Numbered from the stretch's first letter, positions 41,612 to 51,130 are shown. The stretch is DNA of 64,000 nucleotides from an uncultured bacterium (GCA_905214715.1 CAJMMT010000007.1:62001-126000), one strand, 5' to 3'. The notes: generated by a model not told the origin, from the sequence alone. A program made the numbers and translations.

Positions 41612-42861
41612 AGTCGCAACGCTGGCTTGTCTGGATGATGCGCGTCGCCATAGGCGCGGTATTTATCGCTTCGGGATTCGTGAAAGGGGTAGACCCTTTC
41701 GGCTCTCTCTATAAGTTCAGGGAATATCTGACCGCTCTCGGAATGTGGCTGCCCGACAGTGTGCTGCTTACCGGGGTTATCGCGCTTTGCGCGTTCGAAT
41801 TCATGCTGGGCATTTTTCTCGCCCTGGGATGCTACCGCCGTGGGGCGCCGCGTCTGGCTCTCGCGCTTATGTCGTTCATGCTGATTCTTACCGCATGGAT
41901 TGCTTTCGCCGATCCTGTAAGCGATTGCGGATGTTTCGGCGACGCGCTGGTATTGTCAAACTGGGCTACTTTCATTAAAAATATAGTGATAACTGCCGGC
42001 GTGGTCTATCTGGTAAAGATGAACCTTGAAGCGCCATGTATGGTTTCCCCATACCTGCAATGGCTCGCGTTTCTTGGCGGTTCCGCATATATTGTCTGCA
42101 TATCGCTTTACGGATATGAGGTACAGCCTCTGGTTGATTTCAGACCTTTCCCGACCGGCAGCTTGCTTGCCGAGAATTATAATGATGCCGACGAATCCAC
42201 AAACATGACATTCATATATGCCAAAGGGGATAAAAGAGTGGAAGTGTCGGCGTCAGACCCTCAGCCCGACGAATCTGAGGGTTGGACATTTGTTGAAAGA
42301 CGTGAGAAAAACGTCGAAGTTACCGGAAATGGCAGTTCGTTGCAAATCTATAGTCCGGATGACGAGGAAGATGTAACCTCCGATATACTTGACAACCACA
42401 AATCACTTCTTATCCTTGTGCCGGAACTTGAAAGAGTGTCGAAATCGGATGCATGGAAGATAGAACGTCTTGTCGCCGAGGCCCGCGATGAGAATATGGT
42501 ACCCGCATGTATAGTGGCGGGTAGCGACCACGCATTGCGTATATGGAAAGACCTTCTGGATCCGTCCGTGCCCTTATACAAGGCGGAAGACACGGTATTG
42601 AAGATGGTTGCCCGAGGCAATCCGGCTGTAGTACTTTCCGATAACGGCAAAATTGTATGGAAAGCCACAATGCGCTCCTTGCCGATAGAAGACAGCAAAG
42701 GATGGATAGGGAAGTATTATAGAGATGACCGCGACATGTTACGTCTCCTGTCCTCGGTTTTAATAGCGTGGCTCGGACTCCTCGCCCTGGCATCGCATCT
42801 GCGTGCGTTCCGTATCCCGGGTAAACGCTTCCGTAAGAATCCGGTTCAGGCGGAGGAATGA
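41608..42861 (+). CDS. BT_3928-type membrane protein (DoxX/MauE-like)
   Basis: A 417-residue protein with an N-terminal DoxX/MauE-like four-helix domain (AIGAVFIASGFVKGVDPFGSL, then a helix pair with CGCFGDALVLSNWATFIKN), a large periplasmic-side insertion (residues ~190-370) and a final helix (LLSSVLIAWLGLLALASHL). The CGCFG motif resembles the cysteine pair of MauE-type redox proteins. In other Bacteroidales it also follows a DUF1599 gene. The last 16 bp overlap the convergent recQ gene. Confidence 0.8.
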   Translation: MKSQRWLVWMMRVAIGAVFIASGFVKGVDPFGSLYKFREYLTALGMWLPDSVLLTGVIALCAFEFMLGIFLALGCYRRGAPRLALALMSFMLILTAWIAFADPVSDCGCFGDALVLSNWATFIKNIVITAGVVYLVKMNLEAPCMVSPYLQWLAFLGGSAYIVCISLYGYEVQPLVDFRPFPTGSLLAENYNDADESTNMTFIYAKGDKRVEVSASDPQPDESEGWTFVERREKNVEVTGNGSSLQIYSPDDEEDVTSDILDNHKSLLILVPELERVSKSDAWKIERLVAEARDENMVPACIVAGSDHALRIWKDLLDPSVPLYKAEDTVLKMVARGNPAVVLSDNGKIVWKATMRSLPIEDSKGWIGKYYRDDRDMLRLLSSVLIAWLGLLALASHLRAFRIPGKRFRKNPVQAEE

Positions 42862-44780
42862 ATCAACTGCGTATCAGGGTCTATGTACAGGAACCCTTCG
42901 TTCAGCAGAATCCTTATCGTCTCCATGGCCGATGATGCCTGCGCTCCGAAGTTCGCCTCGATTTCAGCATACCCCACGCCGACACCGCGTCTTCTCACAA
43001 ACTCCAAAACATTCCGGGCTATATCGGCGGGGTTATTCTTTTGTTTCTTCCTGCTGCGACACACATCGCAAGTTCCGCAGTCACACTCATCTTTCTCTCC
43101 GAAATAACCAAGCATTCGCCTTACCCTGCATCCTGAATCGTCGGTAGCATAATCTATCATGGCCTCGACCCGCCGTTTCATGGCGGCTATACGGTCTTCA
43201 TATATTGCACGGCCTATCTCTATATACCGGCTTTCCTCGCGCGACGTGGCTACATATATGTATGGAGTGCGCTTTCTCGGAACGTATGAAAGCACCTTCA
43301 TTTTGGAAAGCGCCACAAGAGAATCATACACTTCCTTTTCGCTCAGGCGAGTCTCGCGTGCCACGGTCGATTCCCGAATGTAGACGTAATCGGCAAACAA
43401 TCCCGGATAAAGACGCAGCAACTGTTGGAGCACTTTCTCGGTCTTCTCACCGACATCCCGGAGATAATACAGCTGCTCACGTTCGGTAGTGATATACACG
43501 CGGGAATTGCTTTCCCGCTCCTCGATAAACTCAAGGTACCCGGCCTGACCGAGCAGACGCAGGGCCGAACGTACCTGAGTCTCCTGCATATGGAACGTTG
43601 AAAGGAACTTGTCGATATCAAACTCGGCTACACGTTCGTACCCCTCATATAATGAAATGTTCAGGAAATTGCACACGCGGTCGTAGACTCGCCGTATCGT
43701 ATCTCTATCGGGAAAAGCCTGGCTTATTCTTCTGCGCAGAGTGGCGCCGTCGGTATCGGCCACAATGGCAACCGCATAGGAGGCTTGCCCGTCGCGTCCG
43801 GCCCGTCCCGCCTCCTGATAATATTCCTCAAGGGATGGCGGCATGTCGAAATGGACAACAACACGCACGTCGGGCTTGTCGATACCCATTCCGAAAGCGT
43901 TGGTAGCCACCATGACTCTTCTCTCACCACGCATCCATGAATTCTGACGCTCATCTTTGACTTCATGGGAAAGTCCGGCATGATAGAATGTGGCGGATAT
44001 ACCCACCGTATCGAGATATTGGGCTATCTCCCTGCATTTCTTACGGCTGCGCACATACACAATTGCCGCTCCCGAAGAATTGGACAGTATCTGAACGAGT
44101 TTACCGTATTTGTCGGCAGTACGGCGCACCAGATATGATATATTCGGGCGCGAAAAGCTCATCTGACGCAGATTGGGTTTGCGGAAACCGAGATTTGACA
44201 TTATATCCGCGGCCACCTGTGGCGTGGCCGTAGCCGTAAGAGCCATCAAAGGGACCCCGGGACACGCCTTGCGCAACGATGTGATATTAAGATAGGAGGG
44301 GCGGAAATCATAACCCCACTGCGAGATGCAATGCGCTTCGTCGACCACAAGCAACGTGGGTTTCAATCCTCTTACCTCCGCCATAAAGGAGGGCGACGCA
44401 AGTCTTTCAGGCGATATGTAAAGGAAACGCGCCCTGCCGTTCACCAGCCGTTCCCAGGCCACACGGCGTTCCGACGCCGTCATTCCGGAATGCAGATAGA
44501 CAGCCTGTATGCCGTGGGTACGCAGATTGTCTACCTGGTCTTTCATCAGGGACACCAGTGGCGTAACAACTATGGTCAGTCCGCCGAGCACAAGTCCCGG
44601 TACCTGGAACGTAATCGACTTACCGCCTCCGGTAGGCATGAGTCCGAGCGTGTCGTCGCCTTTAAGCACAGACCTGATAATCTCTTCCTGCAATGGTCTG
44701 AAAGAATCGTACCCCCAATACCGGCGCAATATATCGAGAGGTTCGGAAGGCCGCGATGCCGTAGCAGAAGAATCACGCAT
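42846..44780 (-). CDS. recQ: ATP-dependent DNA helicase RecQ
   Basis: 3'-5' DNA helicase for recombination and replication-fork repair. Seen in 644 residues: motif I LGLMPTGGGKSITFQ, DEAH-box VDEAHCISQWGYDFRP, SRPNISYLVRR, and HFDMPPSLEEYYQEAGRAGRDG; a zinc-binding RQC region ending CDCGTCDVCRS; and a C-terminal winged-helix-like domain. No HRDC domain is seen. Its end overlaps the convergent membrane protein gene by 16 bp and its start overlaps recJ by 8 bp. Confidence 0.95.
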   Translation of the reverse strand: MRDSSATASRPSEPLDILRRYWGYDSFRPLQEEIIRSVLKGDDTLGLMPTGGGKSITFQVPGLVLGGLTIVVTPLVSLMKDQVDNLRTHGIQAVYLHSGMTASERRVAWERLVNGRARFLYISPERLASPSFMAEVRGLKPTLLVVDEAHCISQWGYDFRPSYLNITSLRKACPGVPLMALTATATPQVAADIMSNLGFRKPNLRQMSFSRPNISYLVRRTADKYGKLVQILSNSSGAAIVYVRSRKKCREIAQYLDTVGISATFYHAGLSHEVKDERQNSWMRGERRVMVATNAFGMGIDKPDVRVVVHFDMPPSLEEYYQEAGRAGRDGQASYAVAIVADTDGATLRRRISQAFPDRDTIRRVYDRVCNFLNISLYEGYERVAEFDIDKFLSTFHMQETQVRSALRLLGQAGYLEFIEERESNSRVYITTEREQLYYLRDVGEKTEKVLQQLLRLYPGLFADYVYIRESTVARETRLSEKEVYDSLVALSKMKVLSYVPRKRTPYIYVATSREESRYIEIGRAIYEDRIAAMKRRVEAMIDYATDDSGCRVRRMLGYFGEKDECDCGTCDVCRSRKKQKNNPADIARNVLEFVRRRGVGVGYAEIEANFGAQASSAMETIRILLNEGFLYIDPDTQLIHSSA

Positions 44781-46509
44781 TTTTAGAAAGTCTCATGTCT
44801 ATGATCATGAGCTGGATGGCATTGGCGTTATGGCCATGCTTGGTAACCTCTATGGTGTAGCAGATATCAATGGGTTTATGGGCATGTATATGCTCGAAAT
44901 AGGGAGCCATGTTGAACGCGATCGCGTTCAGAACGCGCGATGTGCTGTCGTCTTCCAGTTCCAGCTTTATATGCTCCAGATTCTTGCCCACGAGTTTGCT
45001 GGTACCGAAATCGAAAACGTTCCGGGTGCAGAACACCGGCTTCTGGTTACCGGGGCCGAAAGGATTGAATTTCTTCAGGTAGGTTATAAACTCCGGAGTT
45101 ATGTCGGCAAATTCGATTACCGCGTCGATATCAAGCTGAGGCGACAGCTGGTTTGGCTGTATATGGTCAGCCACATACTGCTCGAACCTGCGGCTGAACT
45201 CGGGTATGTTATCCTCTTTAAGGGACAGACCCACCGCGTATGTATGGCCGCCGAAGTTCTCGAGAAGATCGCGCGTGGAATTGACGGCTGAATAGATATC
45301 GAACCCCTGCACGGAGCGGGAGCTGCCGGTCGCAAGTCCGTTGGAATAGGTGAGCACCACGGCCGGTTTGTAATACAGCTCGGTCAGGCGTGAGGCCACG
45401 ATGCCTATAATACCCTTGTGCCAGTTCTTGTTGTAAATCACGATAGACCTGCGGTCGTGGACTATGCTGACGTTTTTCTCTATGAGTTCGTTGGCCTCTT
45501 CTGTAACCCTTTTGTCAAGTTCCTTGCGGTCTTTGTTGTATTGGTCTATATCCTTCCCTTTTTCGAAAGCGTCGTGAAGGTCTCTCGACACGAGCAGGTC
45601 TACCGCCTCCATGCCGCTCTGCATACGCCCCGAGGCATTTATGCGCGGACCGATCTTGAATATCACATCCGAGATGGTTATATCCTTGTTGGTCAGCTTG
45701 CAAAGTCTGATTATGCTGCGGAGCCCGAGATTGGGATTCGAGTTCAACCTTCTGAGTCCGTAATGGGCCATAACTCGGTTTTCACCGATTATCGGCACTA
45801 TATCGGCTGCTATGCTCACAGCCACGAGGTCGAGCATCGACTCAAGCTCATTGTGATTTGAAAGTCCGTTGCTGAGAGCGAAAGCCTGCATGAACTTGAA
45901 CCCCACGCCACATCCGCTCAAATGCGGACAAGGGTAGGGAGAACCGGGCATCTTGGGGTTAAGAATAGCTACCGCATCGGGTAGTTCGTCGTCGGGAACG
46001 TGGTGGTCGCAGATTATGAAATCTATTCCCTTTTCCTTGGCATAGGCTATTTCAGAAATGGCCTTTATACCGCAGTCGAGCACAATGACCAGCTTGATAT
46101 CGTTCTCTACGGCATAATCTATGCTCTTGCGCGAAATTCCATATCCCTCCTCGGTACGGGTAGGGATGTAGTATTCCACGTTGCTGTAATAATTCTGAAG
46201 ATATTTATATACCAACGCCACCGCGGTCGTGCCGTCTACATCATAATCTCCGTAGATCATGATTCTCTCTTTGGCACCCATCGCCTTGTTCAGGCGGTTA
46301 ACCGCCTTATCCATGTCAGGCATGGAAAACGGGTCCTCGAGATCAGACGTGGAAGGAGCGAAAAACGCCGTGGCTCCGTCTGCCGTGGTCACGCCTCGGC
46401 GCAGCAACAGCTCCGCTATCGGCTCAAGCTGACCGCATGCTGGCAACAGGCTGTCGGCCTCCTCTTTCTGCTGTCGGGTGAGTGGTTGGTAATTCCATTT
46501 AGTTACCAT
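44773..46509 (-). CDS. recJ: single-stranded-DNA-specific exonuclease RecJ
   Basis: 5'-3' exonuclease in recombination and mismatch repair. Seen in 578 residues: DYDVDGTTAVAL (DHH motif I), VLDCGIKAI, ICDHHVPDDELPDAVAILNPK, the DHHA1 region with SNGLATGSSRSVQGFDIY and ENFGGHTYAVGLSL, and an OB-fold C-terminus. I start at the ATG at 46509 (MVTKWNYQPL), because a promoter at 46526-46557 lies upstream of it and would be inside a longer frame. Coupled to recQ by an 8-bp overlap. Confidence 0.95.
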   Translation of the reverse strand: MVTKWNYQPLTRQQKEEADSLLPACGQLEPIAELLLRRGVTTADGATAFFAPSTSDLEDPFSMPDMDKAVNRLNKAMGAKERIMIYGDYDVDGTTAVALVYKYLQNYYSNVEYYIPTRTEEGYGISRKSIDYAVENDIKLVIVLDCGIKAISEIAYAKEKGIDFIICDHHVPDDELPDAVAILNPKMPGSPYPCPHLSGCGVGFKFMQAFALSNGLSNHNELESMLDLVAVSIAADIVPIIGENRVMAHYGLRRLNSNPNLGLRSIIRLCKLTNKDITISDVIFKIGPRINASGRMQSGMEAVDLLVSRDLHDAFEKGKDIDQYNKDRKELDKRVTEEANELIEKNVSIVHDRRSIVIYNKNWHKGIIGIVASRLTELYYKPAVVLTYSNGLATGSSRSVQGFDIYSAVNSTRDLLENFGGHTYAVGLSLKEDNIPEFSRRFEQYVADHIQPNQLSPQLDIDAVIEFADITPEFITYLKKFNPFGPGNQKPVFCTRNVFDFGTSKLVGKNLEHIKLELEDDSTSRVLNAIAFNMAPYFEHIHAHKPIDICYTIEVTKHGHNANAIQLMIIDMRLSKNA

Positions 46510-46525
46510 TGTCGTGTGCTTTTTG

Positions 46526-46557
46526 CAAAGATAGCAAAAATCCGACAAAACCGCAAC
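46526..46557 (-). promoter_or_regulatory. Promoter of the recJ-recQ unit
   Basis: On the minus strand GTTG (46554-46557), 20 bp, TATCTTTG (46526-46533) followed by C, matching TTTG-N20-TAnnTTTG with one mismatch. Predicted transcription start is near 46519, 10 nt before the ATG. It decides the recJ start at 46509. Confidence 0.65.
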
Positions 46558-46596
46558 TTAGGTCTGATGGCCCGCTATCGGGGGAAAGCATTTTGA

Positions 46597-47415
46597 TTAC
46601 TTCGAGCAACGAGCATAGTCAAGCCAGTAGACCGGCGATACCGCTATCCTGCGCGGAGGTTCATCGCCATGAACCGATGTCAGGCTCGTTCCCTCGCCGG
46701 TGTCGTCGTAATCATATTCCATGGTGTCTCCCGATTCCGACCGGAACGTGTATATACGATTGGCTGCCGAACCTTCCGTCTCCATCTCGCCAAAGAAGGT
46801 TCCGGAGGGATTTCCACCAAGTCCCACGCCTTCCGGATAGACCAACATGCGGTACTTACCTGTCGATTCCTGATAATCTACCCGATACAGAGTATGATCG
46901 TCCGTACCCACAAGACAGAAAGTGGGTTCCCAGCCCTCGCGCAGTTCAGGTGCTATGCTTTCCATATCGCGGGAGATAGCGACCTCAAGCATGTTTTTCT
47001 CAGTATCCGACAAATATGGCATGGAATACAATTTATCTTCGATCCAAAGATACTGGCCTGCGTCAAGGGTCCATCCTCTCCATCCCGCTTCACTCCAGTC
47101 TTTTCGGGCGGCATCCCTTACGATACTCCTTATGGAGTCATCGACCACAATAGGGAAATAGGCCACCATCTGGACCGAATCTTCTATATTGCGCAATGGA
47201 TAGGGACGGACCAGTGGATAGCTTACATGCGATGCGAATCGCGACGCATCGTTGTCGGTGATGGAGCTCACTATCGAGGTTACCTCTTCAGGCAGCGGAG
47301 ACTCGTCAATCCTGACATCTTCCGATGAAGGTGCGGCATGGCGGTTTCCGCACGCGGCAATCAGAATACATGCGAAAAGAAACTGCGCCGGATATTTAAT
47401 GGAGGTATGTTTCAT
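46597..47415 (-). CDS. Predicted lipoprotein of unknown function
   Basis: A 272-residue exported lipoprotein: the N-terminus has a hydrophobic helix with a lipobox (LIAACGNRHA, Cys at about residue 22). The mature part is acidic, with DUF-like segments LREGWEPTFCLVGTDDHTLY and EGVGLGGNPSGTFFGEM, and ends VYWLDYARCSK. I recognise no family. It overlaps the lysozyme gene by 4 bp and is the last gene of the ureE-F-G-D strand. Confidence 0.75.
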   Translation of the reverse strand: MKHTSIKYPAQFLFACILIAACGNRHAAPSSEDVRIDESPLPEEVTSIVSSITDNDASRFASHVSYPLVRPYPLRNIEDSVQMVAYFPIVVDDSIRSIVRDAARKDWSEAGWRGWTLDAGQYLWIEDKLYSMPYLSDTEKNMLEVAISRDMESIAPELREGWEPTFCLVGTDDHTLYRVDYQESTGKYRMLVYPEGVGLGGNPSGTFFGEMETEGSAANRIYTFRSESGDTMEYDYDDTGEGTSLTSVHGDEPPRRIAVSPVYWLDYARCSK

Positions 47416-47966
47416 AATATCATGCTTTCACTGTTATTAACGGAAATACCGACCTTTTTATCTTTCTCTTCTTTTATAAACAGAGTCTCGAACTCCTCGG
47501 TGCGCCGGCGTTGCAACTGCGAGAGCACCTTGCCACGATAGCGGCAATGACTCAGATAGTTATCTTTTATGGAACGGTCATCGGCCTTAAGTTTCTTATA
47601 AACCGTAGAACGGTTGACCGCTCCGTGCCCGATATTGTATGCCAATGTGGCGAGAAGCAACGAATCTTTGCCAAAACTTCTGTACATGGCGCACAGTTTG
47701 GAAAGGTCAGCCCGCAAAAGTCTGTCGGCTTCCGCTTCGGTAAGCGCTTTTCCACGTTTGAACTTGTCGGTCGGAAGCACCTTATGTCCATACCCAACGA
47801 GGGGCCAATGACGGGCCTGATGGAGACCTTCGTATTTCTTTATTATATCTACGGCAGTATCGAAATAAGATTTTGAGGGGATTGGCTTGCTTTCCTCGGA
47901 AAGCAGCCATCCCCCCGCAAACAGGAGCAAAAGCAGTGTGATTATCAAGAAGTGCTTTTTCATCAT
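47412..47966 (-). CDS. GH24-type lysozyme-like protein, membrane-anchored or exported
   Basis: A 184-residue protein with an N-terminal hydrophobic segment (residues 4-20, HFLIITLLLLLFAGGWL) and a T4-type lysozyme domain: IIKKYEGLHQARHWPLVGYGHKVLP with the catalytic Glu and the GYGH turn, ALTEAEADRLLRADLSKL, LATLAYNIGHGAV, and GKVLSQLQRRRTEEFE. The usual Thr of the TIGYGH motif is replaced (PLVGYGH), as in relatives encoded on Bacteroides mobile elements. It would cut peptidoglycan. It lies 4 bp after ureD and is coupled to a lipoprotein gene. Confidence 0.85.
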   Translation of the reverse strand: MMKKHFLIITLLLLLFAGGWLLSEESKPIPSKSYFDTAVDIIKKYEGLHQARHWPLVGYGHKVLPTDKFKRGKALTEAEADRLLRADLSKLCAMYRSFGKDSLLLATLAYNIGHGAVNRSTVYKKLKADDRSIKDNYLSHCRYRGKVLSQLQRRRTEEFETLFIKEEKDKKVGISVNNSESMIL

Positions 47967-47970
47967 TCAA

Positions 47971-48933
47971 TCATCGCCATGGAAATTCAGGCGGCACAGG
48001 CACACCCTTTACACTCATTCTTACCTTCGAGCAAAAATCCCGCACCAACGCCTTTACCGGACCCGGCTCCATTCCGAGAACCTTGAACAGCAATCCGGCT
48101 CCATTGGGAAGATGGGTTATTCCGGCTGCCAACTTTTTATCCCGGTCCAGAAATGGCGTTACCTGCGCGTAAATTTCATCGGCATGTTCGGGAGGGGTAA
48201 GAACAATTACATTGGCGAATACGTCGAAGTCCCCCATGATTCCGAGCAGACGCGGCGACACTTTTTTAGGGTCTATGATAAATTTCTCGCGCATCAGCGG
48301 CTCTCCGTCGGGGCGTTCGGCATGACAGCATACCGACAGTATATCATACTCGAACAACTCTCCGCCTCCGTAGTATTTGCGCCCTCCCATATAAATCTCC
48401 GAATAGAACAGTGTGGCGGTGGGGTCTATCACAATTCTGGTATCGGAAATAAACCTGGTGTGTCTGCATGGATATATGGGTTCCGGCATAAATTCAAGAT
48501 ATGCATCCTTCTCAAGAGTGATGTTCTGCACCATCCCGGAGTAGTTGTATTTCATCTCCGCCAATTTCGTGGCGGCTCCGGTTGATATCCAGGCATATGA
48601 TTTCTCTTTGAGATAGATATCCTGCTGATAACGGTCGCCGTCGATATTGGGGCCTCCGGACGAAAGTATATATACGCACGGCATTCCCGGCATAGTCTCG
48701 TCGAAATACAACTCGCTCTGCACTATCAACGGCACGCGCCGTTCAAGGTCGCGCATTATGCTTTTGCCTCGCGGATCTATCTCGAATCCCATGCGCAGAT
48801 AGCCGTGTTTGCCGGGGGCACCGACATACATAGCCTTCGGTTCCTCGAGATAGGGGGCCATCTCGCGACTGCGCGAGAAGTCGACCTCCGGCACGGATGC
48901 CGTCATTTCATGTTTGATTTCCTGTAGAGCCAT
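47971..48933 (-). CDS. ureD: urease accessory protein UreD
   Basis: Part of the UreD-F-G chaperone complex that loads nickel into urease. Seen in about 320 residues: GKHGYLRMGFEIDPRGKSI, SSGGPNIDGDRYQQDIYL, SYAWISTGAATKLAEM, QNITLEKDAYLEFMPEPIYPCRHTRF, and YSEIYMGGRKYYGGGELFEYD, all diagnostic. I start at the ATG at 48933; another lies 14 codons upstream. UreD is more diverged than the other accessory proteins in most clusters. The GH24 gene follows after 4 bp. Confidence 0.92.
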   Translation of the reverse strand: MALQEIKHEMTASVPEVDFSRSREMAPYLEEPKAMYVGAPGKHGYLRMGFEIDPRGKSIMRDLERRVPLIVQSELYFDETMPGMPCVYILSSGGPNIDGDRYQQDIYLKEKSYAWISTGAATKLAEMKYNYSGMVQNITLEKDAYLEFMPEPIYPCRHTRFISDTRIVIDPTATLFYSEIYMGGRKYYGGGELFEYDILSVCCHAERPDGEPLMREKFIIDPKKVSPRLLGIMGDFDVFANVIVLTPPEHADEIYAQVTPFLDRDKKLAAGITHLPNGAGLLFKVLGMEPGPVKALVRDFCSKVRMSVKGVPVPPEFPWR

Positions 48934-49036
48934 ATATTGATGCTTATGTAAGTGTTCAAATTTAACCGACAGCAAGTGTTTTAGAGTATGTTTGACCGCC
49001 GGAGTACCGACAGTTCTCTTTCACTCGCCTGGAAGC

Positions 49037-49660
49037 TTATTCGGGTTCCTTGTCGAAAAGAGCCATTTTGAAAATAAGGTCCACAAGCTCGTCGATACCT
49101 TCTCCTGTCATGGCGTTGGTGAACACAAAAGGTTTTCCGGGACGCATAAGCTTGGAATCATGGTCCATGACCTCGAGCGATGCGTGAACATAGGGAGCAA
49201 GGTCTGTCTTGTTGATCACCAGAATATCACTCTGGGATATTCCCGGGCCATCCTTGCGCGGAATCTTGTCGCCGGCGGCCACGTCTATAACATAGATAAA
49301 GAAATCTACCAACGCCGGGGAGAATGTCAGGGTGAGATTGTCGCCGCCCGACTCTATAAGCACTATATCGGTATCGGGGAACTTGGCTTCCATCTCTTCG
49401 ACCGCCGCAATGTTCATCGACGGGTCTTCGCGTACGGCGGTATGGGGACACGCGCCGGTCTCGACGCCTATAATCTTATCTTCCAGAAGAATGCCTTTCA
49501 AGGTTTTACGCACATGCTTGGCATCTTCGGTAGTTACGATATCGTTGGTGATGATGAGGACCTTAAGTCCCTTCTCAAGCAATTTGGGAGTGATAGCCTC
49601 TATGATTGCGGTTTTTCCGGATCCTACCGGTCCTCCTATTCCTATTCTGCAAGTACTCAT
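49037..49660 (-). CDS. ureG: urease accessory GTPase UreG
   Basis: Nickel-binding GTPase that drives urease activation. Seen in 207 residues: P-loop IGGPVGSGKTAIIEAI, the CPH metal-binding motif in GACPHTAVRED, ESGGDNLTLTFSP, and NKTDLAPYV. The start at the ATG at 49660 gives MSTCRIGIGG, where relatives begin; a frame upstream would add 13 residues. It lies 78 bp after ureF and about 100 bp before ureD. Confidence 0.96.
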   Translation of the reverse strand: MSTCRIGIGGPVGSGKTAIIEAITPKLLEKGLKVLIITNDIVTTEDAKHVRKTLKGILLEDKIIGVETGACPHTAVREDPSMNIAAVEEMEAKFPDTDIVLIESGGDNLTLTFSPALVDFFIYVIDVAAGDKIPRKDGPGISQSDILVINKTDLAPYVHASLEVMDHDSKLMRPGKPFVFTNAMTGEGIDELVDLIFKMALFDKEPE

Positions 49661-49738
49661 TTTTATTATATAGTTTACGTGGACATCGGCCTGACGCATC
49701 CGATTACACTGTCTGGCCTTGTCTGATATTATTTATTA

Positions 49739-50458
49739 TCAACTCATGAACATACGCATATTCCCCTTCTCATGGAGCGAAGCGAGAATATCGAGACCGG
49801 GCACAAACGCATGCATGTCATCAAGAGTCATGACGGCCGCTTCTTCGTAATGGCTTTCAGCTTCGGAAGCGAGCCGGAACAGTATCTTCTGGGTATCGTA
49901 ATGCGATACCCTCACGCACCGCAGGGCGGCACCGAGCACCATATTCGCCACGCCATACTGATGTGAGCAATAAAGGTCTTTCTCATCTATTCCTGCGGCA
50001 GCGAACACCAGACCTTGCGCAACCGGATAGGCTCCGGGCGTTTTGCCCTCTTTTATCAATGAAAGCCATGCCGCGACAGTAGGGTCGTCGGGAAAAAGCT
50101 TTACGGCGAGCTCCGCCAGCTTTTTACCCATGCGCCCCAGCATCTGACGCGCCTCGTCGTTCATCTTGAAGCACATAATGGCCTTGTCGGCCTTCACTAT
50201 TGCCTCGAGGTCCGCTCCAAGATATGCCCGGTGGGCATGAAGCGCGGCCACGCCATCGCTGAAAGCCGCCTGAAGCACCTGCGCCTCGGTGAATTCTTCC
50301 AAAGTGCGGGCATCGGTTACCACGTTTTCAAACGAGGCCGTTTCCAGACCATTGGAAAACGAGAAAGTACCGACCGGAAATGTGGAATCTGTAAATTGCA
50401 GTAATTTCATTACCGCCGCCATGTCTGCCATATATAGTGCGTTTATTCGTTCTGTCAA
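49739..50458 (-). CDS. ureF: urease accessory protein UreF
   Basis: All-helical urease chaperone that controls UreG. Seen in 239 residues: LLQFTDSTFPVGTFSFSNGLE near the N-terminus (the family signature), a mid-protein EAQVLQAAFSDGVAALHAH, and YCSHQYGVANMVLGAALRCVRVSHYDTQK at the C-terminus. The conserved region begins at Met-17 (50410), so a shorter start is possible. It starts 9 bp after ureE. Confidence 0.93.
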   Translation of the reverse strand: MTERINALYMADMAAVMKLLQFTDSTFPVGTFSFSNGLETASFENVVTDARTLEEFTEAQVLQAAFSDGVAALHAHRAYLGADLEAIVKADKAIMCFKMNDEARQMLGRMGKKLAELAVKLFPDDPTVAAWLSLIKEGKTPGAYPVAQGLVFAAAGIDEKDLYCSHQYGVANMVLGAALRCVRVSHYDTQKILFRLASEAESHYEEAAVMTLDDMHAFVPGLDILASLHEKGNMRMFMS

Positions 50459-50467
50459 TGTGCCTGT

Positions 50468-51130
50468 TCACTCATCGTCATGACAATGATCGTGATGATG
50501 GTGGGGGTGGGGATGGTCATGATGATGTTCATGGCCATGTTCCTCCTTGAAACCGGGAGCATAGACTATATGGCCATGTTCGTGCGAATGGCTCTCATGT
50601 CCGGCACCGCCGAAGAGACGGCGCACTTCGTGGGGCGCGAGATAGGGAATCACATCAAGTCCTTTCTGAAACTCATATTCGACACCCTCTATGTTATGGG
50701 TTTCCATAACGCTCATCATCACCTTGCGGTCCACGGTCAACGGCACATATACTTTGGTGCCTTTCACCACCGCGGGCCAATGCTGGTTGCCGATGGCGTG
50801 GCCGAGTTCCACAGAGATACGTATTATATCTTCGGGGGTACAGTCTCTGATACCCGACATATCAATTACCAGAACCGGGCTGAGTTCTATACGCAGCACC
50901 ACGGCGCGATTGTTGTCGGGATCATATTCTATTATATCCCCGTCCGCAACCTGAGTATGACGCTTCAGGGCCACGGGATATTCCTCTCCGCTCATTCCCT
51001 TGCCGAGAAACCGGCTCTTCTGAGCCGTCCACTGGTCAAGGAATATATAATCAGTATCAAGATTCTCAAGTTTTCTGGCCCATTCCTCGGAATGGTTCAC
51101 ATTTCCCAAAACTTCGGTGTAAATTTTCAT
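50468..51130 (-). CDS. ureE: urease nickel metallochaperone UreE with His-rich tail
   Basis: Nickel carrier for urease assembly. Seen in about 220 residues: the peptide-binding N-terminal domain (TDYIFLDQWTAQKSRFLGKG), a metal-binding C-domain with ELGHAIGNQHWPAVV and MSVMETHNI, and a tail from about residue 180 with at least fifteen histidines (HEHGH, HHHDH, CHDDE), which can store several nickel ions. The tail resembles Klebsiella-type UreE. I start at the ATG at 51130. It is the first accessory gene and now faces the island, separated from ureC by about 11 kb. Confidence 0.95.
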   Translation of the reverse strand: MKIYTEVLGNVNHSEEWARKLENLDTDYIFLDQWTAQKSRFLGKGMSGEEYPVALKRHTQVADGDIIEYDPDNNRAVVLRIELSPVLVIDMSGIRDCTPEDIIRISVELGHAIGNQHWPAVVKGTKVYVPLTVDRKVMMSVMETHNIEGVEYEFQKGLDVIPYLAPHEVRRLFGGAGHESHSHEHGHIVYAPGFKEEHGHEHHHDHPHPHHHHDHCHDDE

